Part shown: in pieces, positions 7,961 to 17,085 of the stretch
How positions within the stretch are numbered: position 1 is the first letter of the stretch
Layout of the letters: each line of letters begins with the position of its first letter
Assembly: GCA_041745535.1 (NCBI GenBank)
Contig: JBGTIS010000015.1
Span: forward strand, 1-31,539
Reading direction: 5' to 3'
DNA from: JBGTIS01 sp041745535
GTDB lineage: Bacteria; Bacteroidota; Bacteroidia; Cytophagales; Cyclobacteriaceae
Length of the DNA: 31,539 nt
Program-made: the position numbers and the translations under genes
Notes under the pieces: model-generated
Databases searched by the model: none
Told to the model about the DNA's origin: nothing
What the model saw: the letters and a program-made list of their open reading frames with translations, nothing else

Positions 7961-8695
7961 TCAATGGGCTTCTTTGCCGAAAAGCATCAGGTGTTGTTGG
8001 GGCAATAAAGTTTTATTTTCTATCAGGCGCAATCCTACGGCCCGCATTTCTTTCACGGCCTGTTCCACCGTCATTTTGTGCAGGGGTTTGATGGGCACAT
8101 CCGGGTCTTCAGCCCGATATTCTACCAGAGCTACCCTTCCATTAGGCTTCAGTGCCTGTACAATGGAGGTCATTACCTCGCGGGGATAAGAAAATTCATG
8201 ATAGGCATCTACCATCAATACCAGGTCTACAGTACCAGCCGGTAAGTTGGGGTTTTGTTCGGTACACAAAATGGTTTCCACATTGTTTGCATCCTGTTTC
8301 GCCTTGTTCTCTTCCAGGTAGGCAATCATTTCTGGTTGCAGGTCTACGGCCAGCACCTTGCCTTTTGGCACCAGCGGACTCAGCCGGAAGGTGAAATAAC
8401 CCGTACCTGCCCCAAGGTCTGCCACCACATCGGAAGGTTGCAGTGCCAGGGCCTGTACCAGCAGGTCGGTTCGCTCTTTTATTTCCCGGTCGGTACGTTC
8501 CAGCCAATCCGCTCCCTGATAACCCATCACATGGGCGATTTCCCTACCCATATAAAACTTGCCGGTACCATCCCGGCTGGCTTCCCTGAGTTCGTAATAA
8601 TCAGTTTCCTGCTGGGCATGGCAGGAACCAGCACCTAATACCAGATATAATAGGGAGATATAAATTAAAGGGATGTGTTTATTTATCTTTTTCAT
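7961..8695 (-). CDS. Exported class I SAM-dependent methyltransferase-like protein
   Basis: The 244-residue product has an N-terminal signal sequence (KK then a hydrophobic run to about residue 27, ending GAGSCHAQ, which could be cut by signal peptidase I or, less likely, modified as a lipoprotein). A Rossmann methyltransferase domain follows: motif I is DLGAGTGYF at 93-101, the acidic ribose-binding position is AVDLQPEM at about 116-123, and motif IV-like LVLMVDAYHEF comes later. S-adenosylmethionine is not known to be available outside the cytoplasm, so export is odd, although such genes recur in Bacteroidota. The start is 16 bases after the toxin stop of the preceding toxin-antitoxin pair, on the same strand, so read-through is likely. 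The substrate is unknown. Confidence 0.82.
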   Translation of the reverse strand: MKKINKHIPLIYISLLYLVLGAGSCHAQQETDYYELREASRDGTGKFYMGREIAHVMGYQGADWLERTDREIKERTDLLVQALALQPSDVVADLGAGTGYFTFRLSPLVPKGKVLAVDLQPEMIAYLEENKAKQDANNVETILCTEQNPNLPAGTVDLVLMVDAYHEFSYPREVMTSIVQALKPNGRVALVEYRAEDPDVPIKPLHKMTVEQAVKEMRAVGLRLIENKTLLPQQHLMLFGKEAH

Positions 8696-8711
8696 TAATC
8701 AATCGGTTGAT

Positions 8712-9026
8712 TTACTGTTGTGAAATAGAATCGATATTTGACTTATCGTAGATGGTTAACAGGTAAACGGTCATAGTTTCCTGATCAAGAGCTGTTTCTA
8801 ATTCCAGATAGGTAATCACCCTGGCTCCCCCACGCTTCCCTTTGCCTTTACTTTTAACAGCTAATCTGATTTTATAAATATGATGTCCTAAGGAAGTACC
8901 TGATTCGGGATGAGCCATAAGTTCCAACTCAAGCTCCTTTAACTCTTTCTTAAGTGATTTGTACTTCTTGAGTAATGGTTTGGTTGCTTTTTCAAAATTA
9001 TCGGTAGTACGTACTTCACATTTCAT
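8712..9026 (-). CDS. RelE/ParE-superfamily toxin
   Basis: About 104 residues from ATG 9026. The product matches Bacteroidota RelE-type mRNA interferase toxins: LLKKYKSLKKELKELELEL in the helical half, TSLGHHIYKIRLAVKSKGKGKRGG (basic core, with KIRLA) in the middle, GARVITYLEL and VYLLTIYDKSNID at the end. The frame is also open to an ATG at 9038, but starting at 9026 gives an overlap of 11 bases with the antitoxin stop, a normal arrangement for such pairs. It would cut mRNA on the ribosome when the antitoxin is lost. No inactivating change is visible. Confidence 0.8.
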   Translation of the reverse strand: MKCEVRTTDNFEKATKPLLKKYKSLKKELKELELELMAHPESGTSLGHHIYKIRLAVKSKGKGKRGGARVITYLELETALDQETMTVYLLTIYDKSNIDSISQQ

Positions 9027-9231
9027 TGAGAAATTCACCTAAAGTTCTACCCTTTTTTCTTTTGCCTTTTTTGATTTCCTGTACTTCTTTCAGAGCATCC
9101 CGCAAACCGCCCAATACTTCTAATTTATTCAGTAGTTTTTCATGTTCTGCTTTAAGCTGTTTCCATTCTTCAATGGGAACAATTACTGCTGTCTGTTTTC
9201 CTTCTTCGTTGGTAATATATTGAACATTCAT
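9016..9231 (-). CDS. Antitoxin of the RelE-type pair (Phd/YefM-like, small)
   Basis: The 71-residue product begins with a short beta-type DNA-binding segment (MNVQYITNEEGKQTAVIVPIEEW), as in Phd/YefM-like or DUF2281-like antitoxins, followed by a charged helix (LKAEHEKLLNKLEVL) and a basic C-terminal tail (KKGKRKKGRTLGEFLNEM) able to wrap the toxin. It lies directly upstream of the toxin gene and overlaps its start, so the antitoxin is translated first. The operon is expected to be self-repressed by the complex; no operator was identified. Confidence 0.78.
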   Translation of the reverse strand: MNVQYITNEEGKQTAVIVPIEEWKQLKAEHEKLLNKLEVLGGLRDALKEVQEIKKGKRKKGRTLGEFLNEM

Positions 9232-9705
9232 AGCATTTTTCTTCTAAAATACAGCTTTTTTATGAGTCGCATCTAAATCGAAGAAAAATAACATTGGAGC
9301 CAGGGGGCCATTGCTGCCGATGCGGCTTCAGTCGGCCTGCTTACCTATATTATTTCATACAGGTAATAGCATACTTCAAGGATTTCTCCTGTACTATAAA
9401 AACTGAGGACATGAGTGCTGGTTTATGTTTACAAACCTGATTAAAAACCTGCCTGTTGTGCTATCAATCAATAAAAAGATTTTAACAATATGGTAAGCAA
9501 GTGGACAAAAGTAATAAAGTACTCCTTGCCGGATGAGTGATATCGGCCGATGCGGCGAATTCCGGTGGCCGGCATCCGCTTCATGGGACCCAGTGCGACT
9601 GCCGCCGGAATTCGGCCCAGCCTTATCAGGTCGGCTCTCCGACGGGGAGACCTGAAAATTTATGTCTACCTGCTTAGTGGGTATTTGTTAATATTCCATA
9701 TACCA
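9232..9705. other. Spacer with GC-rich structured block
   Basis: No gene is found between the toxin-antitoxin operon and the end of the glycosidase gene. The word GCCGATGCGGC occurs twice, at 9316-9326 and 9546-9556. The second copy opens a GC-rich block of two foldback structures to 9654. The remainder is ordinary AT-rich sequence. Confidence 0.5.
9546..9654. repeat. GC-rich double hairpin block, REP-like
   Basis: The first foldback pairs GAATTCCGGTGGC (9557-9569) with GCCGCCGGAATTC (9601-9613), with one G-T type mismatch. The second has outer arms CAGGTC (9627-9632) and GACCTG (9649-9654) and an alternative inner hairpin GTCGG-CTCT-CCGAC (9630-9643, using nearby bases). The GC content is far above the surrounding spacer. 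Such blocks are often genome-dispersed repeats. No T-tract is present, so it is not a standard terminator for the glycosidase gene that ends at 9706. Confidence 0.5.
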
Positions 9706-11850
9706 TTATTCCGCAATAATCAGCCCGTCAAACGCATTAAGTTCATCCAGTGTCAAATTCAGATAACCGTTGTTCCAGGCGAATGGGATGCTTTTTTCCT
9801 GCTGCATGGAATACACCGCGGAAGGTTTGTTTTCACAACGAATGCGGAAATCGATGTTGCGCACCGGCAATGGACTGAAATAGGTATTGCCACTGTAACC
9901 GGTAATGTTTACCAGATGCAGCATCATTCCATCGGGTGTGTCATTCCCCACATTTGCCGGAATGTTTTCAGTATAATTCTGTAACACCACCTCTACCCGC
10001 TCATGGGCATTGGTTTGGATCAGGTCATGAGCAGCAGGGAAAAGCCGGTCGATGATATCCAGCACGATATTCTTATGTTGTTCGTAACCATGGATAAAAT
10101 ACAATCGACCTACATTGATTGGGATCAGCGCGGCGGTGCCTCTCCCGTGGGTTTTCATGCCTACCGCGTAATAACCACTGGGTTCGTGTCCGCCAATCTT
10201 CTCTGGTGGTCCGGGCCGACCGGGCGTAAAGATGGGCAGAGCGGTCTGGTCTGCATCGGCAAAATCGTACAGGCCCAGATTAAACTTCCAGAACAACAGG
10301 CTTTGCCCGGCAAACCGTTTGAATAAATTTTTATCAGCAGGCTGTAAATAATACCCGGCGCCATCATGGTCTTTATTCACAACTTTGGCACCGAACAATT
10401 CATGTAAATAGGCTTCATCCTCAGACAAACTCTGGTTGGTGGCCATAATGGCAGTGCCGTTGTCGCAGGCCTGCCTCAGTACCTGTTTGGCCGCATCAGA
10501 TACTTCCACAATCTGAGGCAGGATCAGCAGTTTATACCGGCTGATCTGATCGGCCTGCTTTTCTATCTGGCTGCCATCAATGATATCGTATGGCAGGTGC
10601 GCTTCTTTCAGCATCAACTGAATACCCCGGTATTCCTGGGCTTCCTCCCCATGCGGCCAGTTGCCCGGAGATATTACGCATATTTCTGCCGGAGAGGTAT
10701 ACTTACCAAAATAGGGTTCATATTTTTTATGAAAGGCATATAGCGTTTCCCAGGCATCGTAATTCCGCTCATCTTCATAATTCCTGAAATCACCCATCAT
10801 GCTCATGTCCAGGCCGGAACCATTGGCGATATTCTCATACAGCCTGATTACCGTTTCCTCAGGCTCAATGGCATTGTACCGCGACTGAAAGGAAATCTGC
10901 TGGATGCTGGCATTGCTTACAATATGGTTGGGATAGGAATGCAGGGTATTGTTCACATTATCCGAAGCCAAGTAGGGCCAGTAAGGCAAACTGTTGGTTT
11001 GTGTTTCATGGCGGATGATATCCACATATTCATCCATATATGTACAGATGGCAATATCCGGGTTTTTGGATTTTACTGCCTGGTGCATGCGTTGCATCCA
11101 GTCGTCCACGGTGTATGCTTTAAACTCCTGGTACCTGGCAAAGGAAGGTTCCTCTCTGCTATCCTCTTTCGGCAGTTCCATGCCCTTACTGAAAGCTTTA
11201 AACCGTTGCTGGTCGTACGGATTCTGGTCTACACCGAAATGCGTACCCTCATAGGCATTCCCGGTATGATACCCCGGCATATTGATGAATATCCCGTCAA
11301 TATCATAGTTATCGATCACTTCCTCTACGATCTGAATCGATTTTTCCTGTACATAGGGCGCATTAATCGCGGCCATATACATATCATCATTGATAATCCG
11401 ATCGCCATTGGCTGAAATATAAGTCCAGTCGGGATGCTTTTCGAAAATGCTCTGGTGAAACCGACTGAAATCAAACCGGGTAATAACCCGGATGTCCAGG
11501 GCATGGCATTTTTCAATTACCTCTTTCAGCATATTCTCCTGTAGGTACGGATTGGTGTACTGGAAATCCAGTTGGGTAGGATAAAAAGCCATAATCCCAC
11601 CCCCATTGATAATGAGGGTGTTGACCGAGAACCGCTGCAGGTCTTCAATCAGGGAATCCACATTGAGTCGGGCTTCATAAGCAGGTAAATTGTTTTGCAT
11701 CAGCCGCAGGTTATTGCGCTGCCACCAGGGAAGCGAATCGGGCCATTCAGCAGTGGCAGCCGGGGTCGTTAACCGAAAAGCCTGGGCCTGTGCAAAGCAA
11801 AGCGACAAGCCCATTGCCAAAAACAACAGGAGGCAGATCAGGGGTTTCAT
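9706..11850 (-). CDS. Secreted GHL6/GH42-like glycoside hydrolase (possible GH151-type fucosidase)
   Basis: The 714-residue product has a signal peptide (about 1-22, ending FAQAQA). Residues about 50-330 look like a TIM barrel of the hypothetical glycosyl hydrolase 6 (GHL6) family: NVDSLIEDLQRFSVNTLIINGGG, HALDIRVITRFDFSRFH, HPDWTY and DIDGIFINMPGYH. Residues about 390-500 (AEICVISPGNWP, then KLLILPQIVEVSDAA) resemble the GATase-like trimerisation domain of GH42 beta-galactosidases. A beta-rich C-terminal part ends the protein. The GH151 alpha-L-fucosidases share this layout, so fucosidase is one possibility. The catalytic pair was not assigned. An SGNH hydrolase lies 85 bases upstream in the same direction, so the two probably form one unit acting on a decorated, perhaps acetylated, glycan. 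Confidence 0.75.
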   Translation of the reverse strand: MKPLICLLLFLAMGLSLCFAQAQAFRLTTPAATAEWPDSLPWWQRNNLRLMQNNLPAYEARLNVDSLIEDLQRFSVNTLIINGGGIMAFYPTQLDFQYTNPYLQENMLKEVIEKCHALDIRVITRFDFSRFHQSIFEKHPDWTYISANGDRIINDDMYMAAINAPYVQEKSIQIVEEVIDNYDIDGIFINMPGYHTGNAYEGTHFGVDQNPYDQQRFKAFSKGMELPKEDSREEPSFARYQEFKAYTVDDWMQRMHQAVKSKNPDIAICTYMDEYVDIIRHETQTNSLPYWPYLASDNVNNTLHSYPNHIVSNASIQQISFQSRYNAIEPEETVIRLYENIANGSGLDMSMMGDFRNYEDERNYDAWETLYAFHKKYEPYFGKYTSPAEICVISPGNWPHGEEAQEYRGIQLMLKEAHLPYDIIDGSQIEKQADQISRYKLLILPQIVEVSDAAKQVLRQACDNGTAIMATNQSLSEDEAYLHELFGAKVVNKDHDGAGYYLQPADKNLFKRFAGQSLLFWKFNLGLYDFADADQTALPIFTPGRPGPPEKIGGHEPSGYYAVGMKTHGRGTAALIPINVGRLYFIHGYEQHKNIVLDIIDRLFPAAHDLIQTNAHERVEVVLQNYTENIPANVGNDTPDGMMLHLVNITGYSGNTYFSPLPVRNIDFRIRCENKPSAVYSMQQEKSIPFAWNNGYLNLTLDELNAFDGLIIAE

Positions 11851-11935
11851 TTTTTAAGGGTATGGTAAAATGAATGCTGGGGATTATTTAAATTATAATT
11901 GTTAAGGAAATGCTTTTGATAGAAGAAACTCTATT

Positions 11936-12619
11936 CTAATTCACATAAGGCGCCAGCACTTTCTGCCAGATTTTATATCCTTCGGCATTCATGTGCAGGT
12001 TATCGTCCTTAAAAATATGGTCTACCACTTTCCCATCCGGTCCGATGGCGGGCGTCCATACGTCGGCAAATTCCGTATTATCTTTTCTTTCCGCATACTT
12101 CTCCAGTTTCTCATTCACTTTTAAAAAGTCTTCCTTCATTTCCCAACGGGCCACGCTGGGTTTTACAGCGATAAATACTACAGGTGTATCGCCCAGTTCT
12201 TTTTTAATTTTCCCGCGAAGCTTTTTCGCCCGCCTGACAACTTTGCCGGGGCTATCGCCTTGTGCGATATCATTGTCGCCTTCGTAAACAAAAACCTTAG
12301 CGGGCTTGTAAGGATAGATCACCCGGTCGGCATAATACAGCAGGTCTTCAAAGTTAGACCCACCGAAGCCCCGGTTCAGGATATTTTTGCCGGGAAAATA
12401 ATCAGCCATATCCTGCCAGATGGCAATAGAGGAACTGCCCACAAACAGAATAGGGTTAGGGGATGCCGGATTGGTTTTATCCTTTTGTTCCAGTTTCTGA
12501 ATAGTTTCTTCCCAGCGTTCGGGACCTTGAGGCTGATCCTGGGCTGATATTTTATTCATTATTCCTGGTATCAGTACAATTATCAGTATAGTATTCAGCT
12601 TTGTCATCAGATTTTTCAT
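11936..12619 (-). CDS. Secreted SGNH/GDSL-family hydrolase
   Basis: The 227-residue product begins with a signal peptide (about 1-26, to KISAQ). The SGNH blocks are present: block I with the nucleophile in FVGSSSIAIW, block II glycine in RGFGGSNF, block III in YEGDND (usual GxND), and block V in DNLHMNAEGY with the Asp and His of the triad. These enzymes are serine esterases, often removing acetyl groups from polysaccharides. It lies just upstream of the GHL6-like glycosidase on the same strand, which supports a role in de-esterifying the same substrate. Length is normal. A promoter was not located with confidence. Confidence 0.85.
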   Translation of the reverse strand: MKNLMTKLNTILIIVLIPGIMNKISAQDQPQGPERWEETIQKLEQKDKTNPASPNPILFVGSSSIAIWQDMADYFPGKNILNRGFGGSNFEDLLYYADRVIYPYKPAKVFVYEGDNDIAQGDSPGKVVRRAKKLRGKIKKELGDTPVVFIAVKPSVARWEMKEDFLKVNEKLEKYAERKDNTEFADVWTPAIGPDGKVVDHIFKDDNLHMNAEGYKIWQKVLAPYVN

Positions 12620-12820
12620 AGAAAGTACTTTTGATTTTTATTAGTTTTCAACGGTAAAACTAACGTTTTCTCTTCATTTCTATAACGGTGCGGAAAGATA
12701 AAAAACTGAACAAGGGTTAATTGCCATATGAGGAGCCTGATTATTTTCATAAATTTGAGAAAAATCTTTCCGTAAAAATTTGGTCGGGGCAGGTAATAAC
12801 AGAAATGGCCCGAAGTGCTT

Positions 12821-13603
12821 ATGGAAAACAACTATCTTGAAATACTCGAATTACAACCGGGAGCCACCAGAAAGGAGATAAAAACAGCTTATCGACGGTT
12901 GTCCAAACTATATCACCCGGATGTCAATAAAGACGAACAGGCCAGGGAGAAGTTTATCGCCATCCATGAGGCTTATCAGTTCTTAACTGAGGTAGGCCCT
13001 AAGCCCATCAGCTATAACAACAATCCGTATGCTGATGAATACGAACAACGCCGGCAACGGGCAAGGGAATATGCCAGGAAGAAAGCCGCGGAAGCGACCC
13101 GGTTAAGAAACGACCTGATCATAAAAATTCTCAAAGGTTTCAATTGGGCGCTAGTAGTAATTATTACTTTTAACACGTTACTTGCTTTCGATTATCTGTT
13201 GCCTGCCCGAAAAGTTACCATGCCCATACTCGGCATCACCAAGTCTTTTCAAATGAGCCGGACGGGATCCACTTACCTGTATGATGAAATCTACTTTGAA
13301 GATTTTGTGATGCGGGTCAATACCGGAAAGGTAAAAGAAACAGAAAACTATCCTCCTGCTACCGTCAGTATTACACCGCTTTTTCATAAGCCTCTTTCGG
13401 TTATGATCCGCATTGGTGGCGTCGAGGAAAAAATAGACCAGGTGTATAACGTGTACCTGGTATTCGGCTATCTTATTCCCTTCATTTTCCTACTTTCCAT
13501 CCTGTATTTTTTCCTGTTCAAATCGCTGGATCATAAACTTACCATTTCACTGATTATAGTTTTCATGTTCATTGTACAGACTTTCCTGTTCTTCATTTCT
13601 TAA
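12821..13603 (+). CDS. Membrane-anchored J-domain protein
   Basis: The 260-residue product starts at ATG 12821 (an upstream GTG at 12815 is in frame but less likely). Residues 4-60 are a DnaJ domain with HPD at 32-34, which stimulates DnaK ATPase activity. A basic, charged helix (EQRRQRAREYARKKAAEATR) follows. One membrane helix lies at about 105-127, then an extra-cytoplasmic loop of about 80 residues, and two more helices at about 209-233 and 240-260. No zinc-finger or C-terminal substrate domain of true DnaJ exists, so it is a specialised co-chaperone, perhaps recruiting DnaK to the membrane. It is divergent from the SGNH gene. A TAAATTTG box at 12750-12757 could serve as its -7 element. 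Confidence 0.82.
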   Translation: MENNYLEILELQPGATRKEIKTAYRRLSKLYHPDVNKDEQAREKFIAIHEAYQFLTEVGPKPISYNNNPYADEYEQRRQRAREYARKKAAEATRLRNDLIIKILKGFNWALVVIITFNTLLAFDYLLPARKVTMPILGITKSFQMSRTGSTYLYDEIYFEDFVMRVNTGKVKETENYPPATVSITPLFHKPLSVMIRIGGVEEKIDQVYNVYLVFGYLIPFIFLLSILYFFLFKSLDHKLTISLIIVFMFIVQTFLFFIS

Positions 13604-13877
13604 TATAATTTAAAACAGCGCATTAAATACTTACATTATTGTAATATATTTAATATTCTCATAATCAACGTTTTAAATTAATACAAATAAAGCAATAAGT
13701 TAATAATAATTTCTTAGTTTTATATAAAACCACTTCCCTTTTAAAACCAGTTTATCAATTACAGTTTCAGCAGAACGATACGATTAGCCCTTATTTTTTT
13801 ACCTTCCTATAAAAAGTTTTCGCAGAGAAATATTGTAAATTACCCTGCTGATTTTTCAAATCCACTACCTATTCCTG

Positions 13878-15101
13878 ATGATGAAAACTTCGCCACATAC
13901 CCTGAAAATCATCTGCCCTTCGGTGCTGTTTATTTTGTTGTTTGCGCTTACTTCCTGTAAAAAAGAATGGTACCAGACAGCACCTGACTTGTATGTGGAA
14001 GATACCTCTTTTAAGGTTGTGGGATATCTGAGTGCCGGCAATTTAGGATCAATTGATCAGATAGCGCTGCACCGGATTACCCATCTGAACCTGGCCTTTG
14101 CCAATCCGGATGCACAGGGAGATTTGGTTTTCAGGGAGAGCAGCCAATTGCCTGATGTAGTAGAAAAGGCACATGCATTAAGCGTAAAAGTTTTCATTTC
14201 CGTTGCCGGAGGTGGTGGACTGGTAAAAGAAAAACCATACTGGAAATCGGTTTTGGAACCGGATAACCGGGCCGCCTTTATCGATAAAATTATTGCTTTT
14301 GTGGAGAAGTATAACCTGGACGGTGTAGATGTGGACATTGAAGGCAATCTGTTTCCTACGGTGGGTGAAACCTACAATCCTTTTGTACTCGAATTGAAAA
14401 AGGCACTGCACGCCAAAGGCAAAGGGATTACGAGCGCACTGCCGGGTACCTATTTGCACGAAGCAGTAAAACAGGAAACCCTGGAGGCATACGACTTTAT
14501 CAATGTGATGGTGTATGACGATACCGGCCCCTGGAATCCTGACAAACCAGGGCCACATTCCACCTATGAATTCGCGGAAAGGTCGGTTGATTTCTGGCTC
14601 AATCAGAAAAAGATACCCCGCCAACACCTGGTACTGGGCATGCCTTTTTATGGTTATGATTTTGCTGTGATTGGATCAAAACAATATGGTCAGATTGTGG
14701 CTGATAATCCCGCTGATGCTTACAGTGATGAGATAGCGCAATTGTATTACAATGGGTTACCCACCATTGTAAAGAAAACCCTGCTGGCGCTGGAAAAATT
14801 CAATGGAGTGATGTTCTGGGAACTGAGCCAGGATGCCACCAACGACCTTTCCCTACTGCGGGCAGTTGACCAGATTATCAATGCAGGCGATTGTGGAGCA
14901 GAAACCCTGGCCACCTATTTCGCGGATGCCGATGGTGACGGATACGGCGATCTTACCAAACCACTGCAATCCTGTACCCTTCCCCCCGGATATGTGACCA
15001 ACAAACAGGATTGTGATGATGCCCAGGCAACTATCCATCCGGAGGCTGAGGAGCTTATTGATGAGTTAGACAATAATTGTAATGGAAAGGTTGACGAATG
15101 A
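13878..15101 (+). CDS. GH18 (chitinase-like) lipoprotein with MopE-like C-terminal repeat
   Basis: The 407-residue product is a lipoprotein (lipobox LTSC, Cys27). Residues about 45-335 are a GH18 TIM barrel: the SxGG-like strand is ISVAGGGG (107-114), and the catalytic motif DGVDVDIE is intact at 148-155, with E155 the acid/base. YDFINVMVYDD and VMFWELSQDA fit later strands. The last 62 residues (346-407) form one MopE-type unit, DADGDGYGD then QDCDD, HPEAEELIDELDNNCNGKVDE, a Ca or metal-binding repeat usually found as several copies in secreted proteins. The enzyme should cut beta-1,4-GlcNAc links in chitin or peptidoglycan-like glycans, or act like an endo-N-acetylglucosaminidase. It is preceded by 274 bases of AT-rich spacer without a gene. 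Confidence 0.87.
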   Translation: MMKTSPHTLKIICPSVLFILLFALTSCKKEWYQTAPDLYVEDTSFKVVGYLSAGNLGSIDQIALHRITHLNLAFANPDAQGDLVFRESSQLPDVVEKAHALSVKVFISVAGGGGLVKEKPYWKSVLEPDNRAAFIDKIIAFVEKYNLDGVDVDIEGNLFPTVGETYNPFVLELKKALHAKGKGITSALPGTYLHEAVKQETLEAYDFINVMVYDDTGPWNPDKPGPHSTYEFAERSVDFWLNQKKIPRQHLVLGMPFYGYDFAVIGSKQYGQIVADNPADAYSDEIAQLYYNGLPTIVKKTLLALEKFNGVMFWELSQDATNDLSLLRAVDQIINAGDCGAETLATYFADADGDGYGDLTKPLQSCTLPPGYVTNKQDCDDAQATIHPEAEELIDELDNNCNGKVDE

Positions 15102-15317
15102 CATGAAATTCTAAAATGAAAAATGAGAGGGGTTACTTATTCACTGCCAATTTATACTAACAGGTATCAATGTTATAAATTTAGTTTGAAATAGATGACT
15201 GCCGACAACCATCCAACCTCTTTATAAAAATGATAATGAATCCAACTGAATCAATAAGCTGCTTTATAGCGACAAGGAAGTTGGCAATGGTATATTCCAC
15301 CATCTTAAAATCAGCCT

Positions 15318-16958
15318 ATGAACTTTATTGAAAATCATTCCTATTTTATCAGCGATGCTGATGTGGTTATGAGGGAAGACCCAAAGGTAGAATCTCCTGC
15401 TAAAAACCACCTGATATTTGGCGACTGGCTCAAGTATCTGGGTCAGGAAACGGATAATTGGATTAAGGTATATTCCAGAAACAGTATGGGCTGGTTACTC
15501 AAAACCAGCGTTACCGACCGCAGGGCACTGGAAATTAACTTTGTGGATATTGGGCAGGGCGATGGCTGCCACATGGTAACTCCCGAGGATGAAATCATTC
15601 TGATTGATGCGGGTATCGGCGACAATATGTTCCGGTTTTTAAGCTGGCGGTATAACCTGAGAACCAGAAAGGTGGCAGGAATAGACGGCGTAGCCCATAA
15701 CGATGCCGAAGCCAGGCTGCCCATTGATATTGACCACGTCGTGATTTCCCATCCCGATCAGGATCATTATTATGGCTTCAAATATCTGTTCGATTGTAAA
15801 AAGGTTAAAATCAAAAACATCTATTACAATGGCATTGTAGAGCGGCCCCTTACAGCCGAAAACCACGACCATGATTTGCGGTATTATGCCAACGACGATT
15901 TGGGTGGTTATGTCAAGGGCACAAACGAGAATTACTATCTGTGGAATTTGGTAAGAACCAACGCGGAAATGCGTGAATTAATCCATAAATACAGTTCCTC
16001 CAGAAAGAAATACCTTTCCACATTGCGTGCAGGGGCAGAAAATAATCCTGACGTAACGTTTACATGGCTCTCTGCCAATATTCCCTATTTTTCGCGTTTT
16101 GATCAGAATGATCCCATCTCAATAAAGATATTAGGACCGGTAACTGAGGAAATAAATAAAGGCAATAGTACCCAACCCTGCCTGTTGCGGTTAGGTGATG
16201 AAGGTGTTACCAAAAATGGTCATTCTATTATACTGCGATTACTTATTGGAAATCTCAAGATTTTGCTCGGCGGCGATTTGAATACGGAAGCAGAAGATTA
16301 TCTGTTTCAGCATTATTGCCCAACCACCCACGAAGTTTCGGCATTGGAAGCAGCTATTGGTAATCTGAAAGCTCTGGGAGATACGATTTCGGATGAACAA
16401 CGGAAAACCCTGATAGATAAGGAACTTATTTTAAATGAGATTGTCATGCGGGCCCGCAAACATTTTCAGGTGGATATAGCAAAAGCATGCCACCACGGCA
16501 GCCACCATTTTAATGAATCGTTCCTGAAATCGTTAAACGCGTTGGTAGCGGTAATTTCCAGTGGCGACAACGAAAGCTACGCGCACCCGCGCCCCGATGC
16601 GCTGGGAGCTTTCGGCAAACACGGACGTGGCGAAAGGCCCCTTATCTTCAGTACGGAACTGGCCCGCAGCACCAATGAGTTTACCGAAGTATTCAAATTT
16701 TTCAAACTCCTGAAATCCTACGAATATCGAATCGATAACGCGGAAACCGAAGAAGAAAAGAGAAGACTGGAAAATGAGATGCAGGAAAGAAAAGACCGAA
16801 ACGTAGCCGTTTACGGCATGATTACCCTGCGTACTGACGGTGATAAAGTTATTATCGCACAGAAACTGGAAGTAAAAAAAGGCAATGATCAAAAATGGGA
16901 TATCCACGAACTACGTTTCAATGCGCACAGGAATGAATTTGAATATCATAAAAAGTAA
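15318..16958 (+). CDS. SH3b-MBL protein, stand-alone ComEC-type metallo-beta-lactamase hydrolase
   Basis: The 546-residue product has no signal peptide or membrane helix, so it is likely cytoplasmic. Residues about 14-66 resemble a bacterial SH3 (SH3b) domain (VVMRED, then DNWIKVYSRNSMGWLLK). Residues about 70-430 are an MBL fold of the ComEC/Rec2 subtype: INFVDIGQGDG (73-83), the metal-binding SHPDQDH (144-150), GGDLN with D320, KACHHGSHH (389-397) and SYAHPRP with H423. A charged helix follows at about 470-495. ComEC-type MBL domains act on nucleic acids or phosphodiesters, but without a channel here the role is unknown. Neighbours are glycosidases on the same strand, with spacers of over 130 bases, so no operon is evident. 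Family call firm, function open. Confidence 0.78.
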   Translation: MNFIENHSYFISDADVVMREDPKVESPAKNHLIFGDWLKYLGQETDNWIKVYSRNSMGWLLKTSVTDRRALEINFVDIGQGDGCHMVTPEDEIILIDAGIGDNMFRFLSWRYNLRTRKVAGIDGVAHNDAEARLPIDIDHVVISHPDQDHYYGFKYLFDCKKVKIKNIYYNGIVERPLTAENHDHDLRYYANDDLGGYVKGTNENYYLWNLVRTNAEMRELIHKYSSSRKKYLSTLRAGAENNPDVTFTWLSANIPYFSRFDQNDPISIKILGPVTEEINKGNSTQPCLLRLGDEGVTKNGHSIILRLLIGNLKILLGGDLNTEAEDYLFQHYCPTTHEVSALEAAIGNLKALGDTISDEQRKTLIDKELILNEIVMRARKHFQVDIAKACHHGSHHFNESFLKSLNALVAVISSGDNESYAHPRPDALGAFGKHGRGERPLIFSTELARSTNEFTEVFKFFKLLKSYEYRIDNAETEEEKRRLENEMQERKDRNVAVYGMITLRTDGDKVIIAQKLEVKKGNDQKWDIHELRFNAHRNEFEYHKK

Positions 16959-17085
16959 CATTTCAGATGCCTTAGGCTAAAATAATTATTTGGAAAAGTT
17001 AAAGCCTATACGCATATTTTAAACCTGAACCAAATAGGTTCGTCTACCGTCAACTGATTTAAGTGAAATTCGAAAAACTTTTTCC

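Noticed and set aside
12616..12831. Minus-strand frame upstream of the SGNH gene
   Set aside because: It fills the promoter region between divergent genes and has no coding features.
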